NCBI GenBank assembly: GCA_903925285.1
Contig: CAIYET010000249.1
Location: 1-45,459, forward strand
Source of the DNA: Candidatus Hydrogenedentota bacterium
GTDB lineage: Bacteria > Hydrogenedentota > Hydrogenedentia > Hydrogenedentales > SLHB01
Direction of reading: 5' to 3'
Length of the DNA: 45,459 nt
Shown: one piece after another, positions 31,897 to 42,894 of the stretch
Layout: every line of letters starts with the position of its first letter
How positions within the stretch are numbered: the first letter of the stretch is position 1
Notes under the pieces: model-generated
Told to the model about the DNA's origin: nothing
The model's input: the letters and a program-made list of their open reading frames with translations, nothing else
Databases searched by the model: none
Program-made: the position numbers and the translations under genes

Positions 31897-32130
31897 TCAC
31901 GCAAATGCGAGCACATCCATGTTCACGTGCCGGATAGGGCTTGTCCCGTCGTGAACCGCGCGCCGCACCTGCTCCACTGTCGCACGGTCGAACGAAGCGT
32001 CCCCGCACCGGTCGCACACCCGTGCCGGGACATGCTCGACCATGACCATGTGGCCGTCAACGCGGAAGACTTCTTCCACATGCTCTTGGTGAAAGATCGC
32101 GTTTCCGCATACATCGCACTTTGCCCTCAT
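31897..32130 (-). CDS. YgiT-type zinc-finger protein, antitoxin-like, 77 aa
   Basis: This is a small MqsA/YgiT N-terminal-type zinc-finger protein. Two CxxC pairs (C5/C8 in CDVCGN and C39/C42 in CDRCGD) are joined by a VMVEHVPARV strand, exactly the family layout. Such proteins are encoded directly downstream of DUF4258 or HigB-like toxins. The ATG at 32130 overlaps the stop of the truncated DUF4258 frame (ATGA), as in intact modules. Because the toxin is broken, this may be an orphan antitoxin remnant. It has no helix-turn-helix domain, so it is unlikely to regulate DNA itself. Between it and 31806 lies an 11-base-spaced pair of GGAATTC words (CCTGGAATTC at 31851 and 31882). Confidence 0.8.
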   Translation of the reverse strand: MRAKCDVCGNAIFHQEHVEEVFRVDGHMVMVEHVPARVCDRCGDASFDRATVEQVRRAVHDGTSPIRHVNMDVLAFA

Positions 32131-32255
32131 TGTCTCCGCAGCCGGAAGTCAACCCACTGATTGGCATCCGGTTCATAGATTGTCACAATCTTCAACATGT
32201 CATAATCAGTATAACACACCTGCATATGCAGTGACCGTTGCCCATCGGTTCCGTC
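32127..32255 (-). pseudogene. Truncated DUF4258 toxin, C-terminal 42 residues only
   Basis: The frame ending at 32127 reads GQRSLHMQVCYTDYDMLK and then IVTIYEPDANQWVDF. This is the C-terminal hallmark of DUF4258 toxins (...plHv...kiiTvYePd...W.dfr.R). The N-terminal part of about 60 residues is absent. Upstream the frame runs into a GGGGAC palindrome and then the mlaF coding sequence in a different frame. So the toxin is cut off at about 32256, probably by insertion or deletion at that repeat. Toxin activity is unlikely. Confidence 0.72.
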
Positions 32256-32267
32256 CCTGCTGCTGCT

Positions 32268-32280
32268 GGGGACAGTCCCC
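32268..32280. repeat. GGGGACAGTCCCC palindrome at the toxin break
   Basis: A perfect 6-bp palindrome (GGGGAC, A, GTCCCC) lies at the breakpoint of the truncated DUF4258 gene. Related words occur at 5353-5366 (AGTAGACAGTCCCC), next to the transposase remnant, so it may be a dispersed repeat in this genome. Confidence 0.6.
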
Positions 32281-32295
32281 AATTGGCTAACTCCG

Positions 32296-33072
32296 TTACG
32301 CGTTGCGCTGCGTGATAAATTCGTCCGGACGCCGGTCGAAAAACTGACGCAAACGCGGCACATCCGCGCGCGATGCCTCGTCTATCGTGCCTAGAAAAAC
32401 GACTTTGCCTCGGTCGAGCATCAACACGCGGTCGGCCACTTTCCGAATGGATTCCAGTTCGTGCGTGACGATGACGAACGTGATGCCGAGCACCCGCTTG
32501 AGCGTCAGCACCAAATCATCGATTCCCGACGCCATGATCGGGTCAAGGCCCGCCGAGGGTTCGTCGAAGAAGACCACCGGCGGATCGAGCGCGATGGCGC
32601 GCGCGAGGCCGGCGCGCTTTTTCATGCCGCCCGACAGTTCATCGGGCATGAGATGTTCCGCGGTGGCCAGCCCGACGAGGCTCAACTTGAGCCGGACAAC
32701 CGCGCCGATCAGTTGCTCGTCCATGTGGCCGTACTCGCGCAACGGCAGCGCCACGTTGTCGCCGACCGTCATCGAGTTGAATAGGCCGCTCGACTGAAAC
32801 GCGATGCCGAACTGGCGCTGAATCTTGGACATTTCGTCCTCATCCGCCACGGTAATGTCCTTGCCGAAGAAGGTAATCCGGCCCGATGTCGGGCGAAGTA
32901 GACCGGTGAGTTGTTTCAGGAGCGTCGTCTTGCCGCACCCGCTTCCGCCGATGACGACGAAGATTTCGTTGCGGAGAATCGAGCAGGAGATCTGGTCGAG
33001 CACGAGCGTGTCGCCATAATGCGTCACGAGGTCTTCCACCTCGATGATGACGTCGTTCTTGTTGTCCGCCAT
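32296..33072 (-). CDS. mlaF: Mla-type ABC transporter ATPase MlaF, 258 aa
   Basis: This is the ATP-binding subunit of the outer-membrane lipid-asymmetry (Mla/Ttg2) transporter, on the cytoplasmic face of the inner membrane. Walker A is GGSGCGKTT, the signature motif is LSGGMKKRAGLARA, Walker B is VVFFDEPSAGLDP, and the H-loop is VIVTHELESI. The LSGGM(K)KR form and FDEPSAGLDPI wording are typical of MlaF. The length of about 258 is standard. It begins six bases after the mlaE stop. No mlaD, mlaC or mlaB lies in the window, so the substrate-binding parts must be elsewhere. Confidence 0.93.
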   Translation of the reverse strand: MADNKNDVIIEVEDLVTHYGDTLVLDQISCSILRNEIFVVIGGSGCGKTTLLKQLTGLLRPTSGRITFFGKDITVADEDEMSKIQRQFGIAFQSSGLFNSMTVGDNVALPLREYGHMDEQLIGAVVRLKLSLVGLATAEHLMPDELSGGMKKRAGLARAIALDPPVVFFDEPSAGLDPIMASGIDDLVLTLKRVLGITFVIVTHELESIRKVADRVLMLDRGKVVFLGTIDEASRADVPRLRQFFDRRPDEFITQRNA

Positions 33073-33078
33073 GTCCGC

Positions 33079-36251
<3,173 letters not shown>

Positions 36252-36263
<12 letters not shown>

Positions 36264-37505
36264 TGCCGACGCGACTTTGTGGATTGCCTCGATAATGTAG
36301 TCGGCGTGCTGGTCCTCGTAGGTCTGAGATAGGCTGATCGTGACCGTGCGTCCGAGGATGTCGAGGGTGCGCGGGCACATGTTTGGGTCATAGGTACGCG
36401 ACTGATCGTGCAGCGGCGAGGTCCATGGGCGACCGTGCTTGTCCGACGAGCGCTTTTCCATGACGTATTCCCAAAACCGGAAAATGTGGCGGTCGGGGAT
36501 GCCTTGGTTGTACATGCTGCCGGCCGGGATGCCTTCGGCGCGGAGGGCTTCTGCAAACCACTTGGCGCGCGGGCCGCTTTCGAGGAGCATCGCGACGGTA
36601 ATGCCGCAGTCGCCTTCGGGGTCGTTCGTTCGGTGCGGCTGGATGCCGGGACAGTCGGCGATCGCGGCGTGAATGCGTTTGTACAGCGCCCGCGTGCGGC
36701 CCAGGATGCTTTCGAGGCGCCCAAACTGGACACAGCCCAGCGCGCCTTCCATCTCGTTGAGGCGGAAGTTTTCGCCGGGAAACGGTCCTGTGCTCGTGTC
36801 GTCGGGATTCCAGAAGCACATCGCGGAATCGTGGCGGATCGCGGCCCGCTCGAATACTTCGCGGCGATGCGTGACGACCATGCCGCCCTCGCCCGCAGTG
36901 ATGACCTTGAACTGTTGGAGGCTGAAGCAGCCAACGTCGCCGAACGAGCCGAGGCGCTGTCCTCGATAGAGCCCGCCGCAGGCTTGTGCGCAATCCTCGA
37001 TGACGAGCAGGTTGTGCTTGCGCGCCACGGCGGCGAGGCGGTCCATATCGCATGGGATGCCGCGCATGTGGACCGGCATGAGGGCCTTGGTGCGCGGCGT
37101 GATCAAGTGCTCGATACCGTCAGGGTCCATCGTAAGGCTTTCGTCGATTTCCGAGATGACCGGCACGGCGCCACAAATCAGGATGGCCGACGCGCTGGCG
37201 ATGTACGTGTAGCCCGGCACGATGACTTCGTCGCCATCGCCGACGCCGAGGCCGACCAGTCCGCAGATCAGCGCCGCCGTCCCGCCGCCGACAGCCAATG
37301 CGTGTGGGCAACCCGTCAATTCCTGGAACAGGCGTTCCAGACGCGTGCAATGCGAGTTCTCGTGGTCGAGAAACCGGAAGATGCGCTGCGAGCGGACTAC
37401 CGCCGCTACGGCTTCGACTTCTTCCTCGCCGATAGCCGCTGGGCCAAGCATCGAGGTCGGAAACGGTTTGTTCGTGACAGGTTCACCGCCGTCGATGGCA
37501 AGCAT
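36252..37505 (-). CDS. DegT/DnrJ/EryC1/StrS family PLP-dependent aminotransferase, 417 aa
   Basis: This is a pyridoxal-phosphate enzyme of the family that aminates sugar-nucleotide or cyclitol keto groups. The internal-aldimine Lys is K200 in CFSLQQFKVITAGEGG. Asp171 in VIEDCAQACGG contacts the cofactor ring. VPGYTYIASASAIL and GIPCDMDRLAAVA are further family landmarks. The length is normal. GGGAG lies seven bases before the ATG at 37505. No sugar-nucleotide biosynthesis genes adjoin it. Some members in related phyla lie near Gfo/Idh oxidoreductases and act on inositols or glycosides, so the substrate cannot be named. The 3' end overlaps a nonamer repeat. Confidence 0.93.
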
Positions 37506-37601
37506 TTGATATTCTCCCGAAGTTTCAACGCGCCCACGAGCACAGAGTAGAAAGGGGTTTCGAGGCTCCTCCCTGCTCTATAGAAGATATCCAACTCGAT
37601 C

Positions 37602-40600
37602 TTAGTTTGGCGCGGCGCCGCCCCCAATCGTGAAAGTCAACTGAACCGGCGGGATCAGCGTCGGCGCCGAAAAGGTCCATAAACCATTCGCGATCCCAAT
37701 GATCCGGGCTTCGAGTCCGCAAACGGGCGCCCACAGGTCGTAGCAGACATCCGGGGGTGGGCCGTCGAACATCAGCGTCAGCGCATGCGCATTTTCATCC
37801 ATGCAAACAATGGGCTGTCCGCCCAACGCCGCCCGTCCGTCGCAGTCGTTGCCAAACACAGCAGTGGGTCCGGCGATGCGGATCCCGTTCAAAGGCATGC
37901 CCAGCGGCAGAATCTCCATGGTCCACTCCTTGGGTCCCGTTTCGCCCGGAATCCACTGGGCCTCGACACGGTTCGCAGGCGGCGGTCCTTGTACGGTAAA
38001 CCCGAGTTGGAACGACACCTCGGGATTCTGGCAGAGAAACAGCCATGGCCCCTCTTTGAGCGGCGGGAAGACCCCTTTCAGGCCGCAGACGGGAGCGTAG
38101 ATCATCGGGCAGGGAACAGGCCCTGGCAATGGATCGAACATCAGTTCAATCCGCTGGTTGACCGGATCAATGGCCAGCCTGGGTGTGCCAAGCGCCGAAG
38201 TGGCTTCGCATGCATTGCCGAAGGTTGACGTGGGGCCGGAGAAATGAATGGGTGTCGCGGGCGTCGGCGTTGGAGGGGCGATCATCCATTGCGCTGGACA
38301 TTGTCCGTCAGCAATCCAAACGACCTGCGGAGGTTTGGGGCAGCTCTCGTTGCCCTGGATCGTGGCGTTGTTCAAGAGCAGAGCATCCGCTATCGGCAGG
38401 ATATCCGACGGGACGTTCAAACCCGGATATCGGCAATAGACAAGGCCGAGGCCGCGTGCAAGGATGAATACCGGCCCAGCGACACCGGCGGCGTTCGGCA
38501 CAACAATAGCGATGGTATCGGGTTGCTCGCCAAGCGGGAAGTTCTCGATAGTCACATCACAAAACTGCTTCAGCATGGCCGTAAGCGGGCCTCGATGGAC
38601 CACCACCTGTCCAAGGAGCGGTATGTCGATGGGCGCCCCGATAGGGATTCGTTCCGGCAAGAGGGATATCGGGGCCGACTTCGGCGAGTCCTTTGCACCG
38701 GCGCTCGGCGCGAGGAACGCGCTTAGGAATCCATTCACATAACCGATAGAAACGTTGTTCGAGAGAGTCCACAGGTCCATGTTCTGCGTGAGCACTTGGC
38801 CGGTTACCTCAAGCGGGTAAAGGACCGTGAGCGGGGAATTCCACGGCTTATATTCCCACGAATTGCCGACAGCAAGAGGTAAATACTCGCAGAGAGGGAC
38901 CGATTCCGTGCCCAGAGGCGGTCCGAGCGCCATCAGGAGTCTCATGATATCCACGCGTTCGGCATAGGCTTGGCCGTTCCATTTCGAGCCGAATGAGCCG
39001 TGCTGCATGTAATGCAACGCCGCGAAACTCAGTTGGAAAGGCAGTTGATCGAGCGCGGGATTCGAGATCTCGATGTAGCCACAGTTGTATTGCTCGCCAC
39101 AGATCGCGCACGGCTCGGTGCAACGAGCCAAATGGATCGTCTTGCAGGAACCCATTGCCGACGGGATTTGCCCCACGGCGGGATCGCCGCTATCTGCGAC
39201 GGGTTGCGCGCCGCACTCCGGCAAGCCATCCACCCGCATAAACAAATCGCGAGCCAGCTCCACGCCGTCCAGGATCCCATTTTGGTTCTCGTCCGGATTC
39301 TGCGGGTTGCGTTGCAGCGCCTGTTCCTCGCCATCGGTCAAGAAATCCCCGTCCGCGTCATCGGGGATGGCTTTCACATGTTTGTCCGGCCCCGGTCCCG
39401 GCGGACCAACATGGAAGGCAATCTTGAACGATATCAAGGCGTCTTGTTCGCTCCGTGCAAAGAAAACCCAATCCCCTTCGGGAAGCGGTCCAAAAGCTCC
39501 TTCCAGCCCGCACACAGGATCGTAATTCATCGTGCACGGCATCATCGGGGAGGGGCCGAACGCTAGCTCCACGGTCCGTGCATTCGGGTCGACCACGATC
39601 TGGGGAGGCCCCACCGTGGTTAACGCCACGCATGCGTTGCTGTACACCGCCGTGGGACCTGAAAAATGAATGACATCGCGCCCGGCGGGTCGAGCCGGAT
39701 CGATAGTCCAAGCCGGGGGGCATGTCTCGCCTGGCGCCCAATGCACCTCGAACGGCGGCGGGGGCGGGGTGAGCATGCGCAGTAACGCCACGACATCTAC
39801 CCGGCCTTCGTAGCCTCCTTCCCGCCACTTGTAGCTCAACGAGCCGTGTTGCATGTAATGGAGCGCCGCGAAGCTTACGCGAAGTTCAACGGGCACGTCT
39901 GAACCGGAGGCCATCATGGGGTCCGTAGACCACTGGCGCGTGATGGCGATGTCGCTGCAGTTGTATGGCTCTCCACATACCGTGCAATGCTCGATGCAGT
40001 TCGCTTCCCGCATTGTTTTGCACAGCGGCACATCGGAAGGCGGCGTGGTCCCTGGAACCGTTCCGTTCGCGTCGAGTTCGGGTGGCGGCGGGCATATCGG
40101 TAACTGGTCGATTCGCACGAACAAGTGGTGCGCCAGCCGGATGCCGTCGGGCATTCCGCCATTTCCATCTGGGTTACCGGAAACGTCGCCGAGGGCCTGT
40201 TCCTCGGCGTCCGTGAGGAAGTTCCCATCCGGGTCGTCAGGAATGGGCTTGACGTGTTTATCCAAACCGGGTTCCACCGAGCCGATGTGGAATGAAATGT
40301 TGAAGTTCGCCACGGGGTCGTTGGCATGCACGGCGTAAAGAATCCAATCGCCCTTATCGAGAGGACCGAAGGAACCTTGTATGCCGCAAACAGGGTCTCG
40401 TGCGTCATCGCATGCCGCGAACGTCTGAACCGGGAAGAAGGTCAGTTGAATGCGGTGGCTCGAACGATCCACGCTCAGTTGGCCTTGGCCCAGCGTCGTC
40501 AGCGCATGGCACAGATTCTTGTACACCTGAGTCGGCCCCGATAAACAGATGACGTCCGCCTCCGTTGGGTTCAGTGGCCGGATTGTCCATGCGGGAGGAC

Positions 40601-41405
40601 TTGTCTCTCCCGCGATCCATGAGGTTTCCCCGATCGGTTCCCACTGTCCTTCACCCTCGCCCTCGCCTTCACCCGGATTCGGATTGGCCTGCGTAATGAC
40701 ATGAATCGCGAACTGGGCCTCGTTGCTTGCAGCGATTTCGGCGGTGATCGAAACATGCGTGACGACCTGCGGCGCCGCACCTGACGGCGGTATCACGTTG
40801 ATGGCCACATACACCTGTTCCGGGTAGGATTCCGCAACGGTGACGACGGGACTGCTAATCACGTATCCCGCCGTTGGAAAGGAGAAGTCGCCTTCGAGAC
40901 GCCAAGCCGGATCGGTGAGTTCTTGTTTGGTCAACGACCCCACAAACCCGTACGGCCCTTCAAGCCCATAGCCGAAACGACCGGAAAAGGGCGTCATTTT
41001 GACCAAAACGTCCAGTCCTTCGCCTTCGCCTTCGCCCTCTCCGTCCGACGACGCGGGCGATACCACGATCTCGATGCTGGCGCTGGTAAGACTGGTCGAA
41101 CCGGTCGCCAAAATCGTCGTCGTTCCCGGCGCGATAGCCGTTACGCGGCCCGATGCATCCACCGAGGCCACATCCGGCGCAGTGCTCGACCACACGATCA
41201 AATCCTGAGACGATGTGGATTGGGCTTGAAGCGTCACACTGGTCCCTGCGGCAAGGGCAAGCGAAATCCCAATTTGCTGCCCCCCTTCCCGCAGAATGGT
41301 CACATGCGGATTGTCCACCTGTTGTGGGCATCCCGCGAGGAAAAGAATAACAAGCGCCAGTCCCAACCCTGCTGCGACGGCTGACTTCCGTTCACTGTGC
41401 CCCAT
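37602..41405 (-). CDS. Giant surface lipoprotein: Ig-like domain, Gly-Glu linkers and four copies of a new beta domain, 1267 aa
   Basis: The ATG at 41405 has a perfect AGGAGG site. The lipobox LFLAGC (lipidated Cys26) marks it as a lipoprotein. Residues about 34-116 are a bacterial Ig-like (BIG2) domain (VWSSTAPDVASVDASGRVTAI). Two linkers made of Gly-Glu repeats (about 122-130 and 245-253) follow. A domain of about 110 residues then appears four times, at about 262-375, 555-666, 1029-1140 and 1150-1261. Each has W..GE.. PAWTI, SGPT.VY.N.C, and a DPVCGL.G.FGPL motif. The first two copies carry extra tails with Asp-rich calcium-type loops (DPDGNFLTDAEEQAL, DADGDFLTDGEEQAL), a CxxC pair (CTVCGEPYNC, CAICGEQYNC) and SFAALHYMQHGS. 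Residues 845-1000 form a separate beta domain. The function is unknown; a cell-surface adhesive or binding role is likely. Confidence 0.88.
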   Translation of the reverse strand: MGHSERKSAVAAGLGLALVILFLAGCPQQVDNPHVTILREGGQQIGISLALAAGTSVTLQAQSTSSQDLIVWSSTAPDVASVDASGRVTAIAPGTTTILATGSTSLTSASIEIVVSPASSDGEGEGEGEGLDVLVKMTPFSGRFGYGLEGPYGFVGSLTKQELTDPAWRLEGDFSFPTAGYVISSPVVTVAESYPEQVYVAINVIPPSGAAPQVVTHVSITAEIAASNEAQFAIHVITQANPNPGEGEGEGEGQWEPIGETSWIAGETSPPAWTIRPLNPTEADVICLSGPTQVYKNLCHALTTLGQGQLSVDRSSHRIQLTFFPVQTFAACDDARDPVCGIQGSFGPLDKGDWILYAVHANDPVANFNISFHIGSVEPGLDKHVKPIPDDPDGNFLTDAEEQALGDVSGNPDGNGGMPDGIRLAHHLFVRIDQLPICPPPPELDANGTVPGTTPPSDVPLCKTMREANCIEHCTVCGEPYNCSDIAITRQWSTDPMMASGSDVPVELRVSFAALHYMQHGSLSYKWREGGYEGRVDVVALLRMLTPPPPPFEVHWAPGETCPPAWTIDPARPAGRDVIHFSGPTAVYSNACVALTTVGPPQIVVDPNARTVELAFGPSPMMPCTMNYDPVCGLEGAFGPLPEGDWVFFARSEQDALISFKIAFHVGPPGPGPDKHVKAIPDDADGDFLTDGEEQALQRNPQNPDENQNGILDGVELARDLFMRVDGLPECGAQPVADSGDPAVGQIPSAMGSCKTIHLARCTEPCAICGEQYNCGYIEISNPALDQLPFQLSFAALHYMQHGSFGSKWNGQAYAERVDIMRLLMALGPPLGTESVPLCEYLPLAVGNSWEYKPWNSPLTVLYPLEVTGQVLTQNMDLWTLSNNVSIGYVNGFLSAFLAPSAGAKDSPKSAPISLLPERIPIGAPIDIPLLGQVVVHRGPLTAMLKQFCDVTIENFPLGEQPDTIAIVVPNAAGVAGPVFILARGLGLVYCRYPGLNVPSDILPIADALLLNNATIQGNESCPKPPQVVWIADGQCPAQWMIAPPTPTPATPIHFSGPTSTFGNACEATSALGTPRLAIDPVNQRIELMFDPLPGPVPCPMIYAPVCGLKGVFPPLKEGPWLFLCQNPEVSFQLGFTVQGPPPANRVEAQWIPGETGPKEWTMEILPLGMPLNGIRIAGPTAVFGNDCDGRAALGGQPIVCMDENAHALTLMFDGPPPDVCYDLWAPVCGLEARIIGIANGLWTFSAPTLIPPVQLTFTIGGGAAPN

Positions 41406-41488
41406 GGCGGCACCTCCTATGTATGGAAGGCTTGCCCCTCCCAATCCTCGGCGACAACACGGACATATGGACAAACTATACCATTTTC

Positions 41489-41518
41489 AGTCTACACGAC
41501 CACCACATTTTCTGTCAA
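41489..41518 (-). promoter_or_regulatory. Candidate promoter for the lipoprotein gene
   Basis: On the minus strand TTGACA (41513-41518, perfect -35) is followed after 18 bases by TAGACT (41489-41494, four of six -10 matches). The predicted start is about 75 bases before the ATG at 41405, in an AT-rich gap. A TATAGT closer to the gene (41475-41480) lacks a matching -35. Confidence 0.45.
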
Positions 41519-41556
41519 GAAAAATTACTTTAATATCGCGCGCGCACAACTCGTGT

Positions 41557-42738
41557 TTACGTCAACGCTATCGCCGCGAAGGAGACGATGCCGCCTGCGG
41601 CGTCGTGGGCGTAGTCGTATGCGAGCATTTCGGCACGCGTGACGGCGTTTCCAGTCGCTTTCAACGCCGCATGGATACATCCAAGGCCGCAAACGCGCCG
41701 GGCGTTGCCGTCGCGCCAGACGGATTGTTGGAACGCATCCGCGTCGAGTGCGAGGACATGGGCGAGGTCTTCCTCGTCGCGTTGACGGACACGCTCGATA
41801 ACGTCGTCGTCGATTACGAACGGGTCGCCGAAGCGTATCCCGACATGAGCGAGATCCGCACCCGCAATGACGACGACGCGTCCCTCGTTTTCCTCGACGA
41901 CCAACCGGCATCGTTCGAGAAAGGCCGCCGCACCGGGCCGGGCGTCCTGCGCCCCGCAGAGGATTGGCACGATGCGCACCTTCGGGCCGAAAAGGTACGC
42001 GAGCATGACTGCCTGCAATTCGATGGAATGCTCGGTCTTGTGCAGCAGTTCGCTTTCGTACGGATCCCACGTGCAACCATCGGCCAGCCGTTCGACGATA
42101 TCCGTCGCGTTGGCGAGCACGCCAAAAGGCGTGTCGAAATGTTTTTTTGTCAAAATGTACGGCGACGAGGATCCAGCGTGTGCGACGCCGATCACCAGCG
42201 CCAACTCCGGCGCGGGTTGCGACGCGAGACGATTGTAGGCATAGCCGTAAACGCGCGCGCCGCGTTCGAAGTCGATATGCGGCGCGATGAGGCAGCGGAC
42301 CGGGGCCATCGCGGGCACGGCATCCGTTTGCGCGCAGGCCAGACAGTCGTCGAGGAACGCGCGCAGTTCGTCGGGGTCGTTCGGGTAGGACTTGCCCGCG
42401 AGATACGACGCCCGTTCGTCCGTGGCCCGAAAAGCCCCGACGACTTCATCGTGGATGGCCTGAAATCGAGGCGTCGCGAGGAAACCGTGTTCGTCGAGGT
42501 ACTCGACCACTTTCAGAATGTCCTCGGCCGCGAGTTTCGTTCCGGTGTGTTGGACGAACGCCTGCTGAATGTCGATCACGTCCGACTGACCGTCAAGGCA
42601 CACCGCAATGAAATAGGCCACGGGCGACAGCACGAGTTGCCCTTCCACGATACCTTCCATGTCGTGAAGGGAGATCAACTCCTGTCCTTCATGCTCGATA
42701 GGTGTCGCATCGAGCTGTCGCAATGCCGGAAGCGCCAT
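41557..42738 (-). CDS. AmmeMemoRadiSam system protein B (MEMO1 family), 393 aa
   Basis: This is a MEMO-family protein related to extradiol dioxygenases, known in bacteria as part B of the AmmeMemoRadiSam set (with AMMECR1 and a radical SAM protein). Residues about 5-95 form a small winged-helix-like N-terminal domain (LISLHDMEGIVEGQLVLSP) that is common in this family. The MEMO fold then shows CLIAPHIDFERGARVYGYAY, LVIGVAHAGSSSPY, KTEHSIELQAVMLAYLFG, VVIAGADLAHVGIRFGDP and a C-terminal VCGLGCIHAAL region; His in APHID, H in TEHS and H in DLAHVG are the expected metal-site residues. I chose the ATG at 42738; an upstream TTG at 42774 is possible. There is no strong Shine-Dalgarno. The two partner genes are not in the window. 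Confidence 0.88.
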   Translation of the reverse strand: MALPALRQLDATPIEHEGQELISLHDMEGIVEGQLVLSPVAYFIAVCLDGQSDVIDIQQAFVQHTGTKLAAEDILKVVEYLDEHGFLATPRFQAIHDEVVGAFRATDERASYLAGKSYPNDPDELRAFLDDCLACAQTDAVPAMAPVRCLIAPHIDFERGARVYGYAYNRLASQPAPELALVIGVAHAGSSSPYILTKKHFDTPFGVLANATDIVERLADGCTWDPYESELLHKTEHSIELQAVMLAYLFGPKVRIVPILCGAQDARPGAAAFLERCRLVVEENEGRVVVIAGADLAHVGIRFGDPFVIDDDVIERVRQRDEEDLAHVLALDADAFQQSVWRDGNARRVCGLGCIHAALKATGNAVTRAEMLAYDYAHDAAGGIVSFAAIALT

Positions 42739-42777
42739 ACCGGAACTATACAGTGCGAGGGGAGGTTGTCGCAATGT

Positions 42778-42812
42778 GATTTGAGATCTGAAATTTCAGA
42801 TCTGAGATTTGG
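42778..42812. repeat. Heptamer array with a 20-bp palindrome
   Basis: The units are GATTTGA, GATCTGA, AATTTCA, GATCTGA and GATTTGG, in 7-base phase, containing the perfect palindrome AGATCTGAAATTTCAGATCT. It lies between the MEMO gene and the sugar dehydrogenase-like gene, both minus. Confidence 0.75.
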
Positions 42813-42894
42813 AATTCGAGGGATGACTGGCCCGCGACCGTTCGCTCGAATCGGTCGCGGGCCTGCCGTGGAACGCACGTTGGCGTTATCGGGG

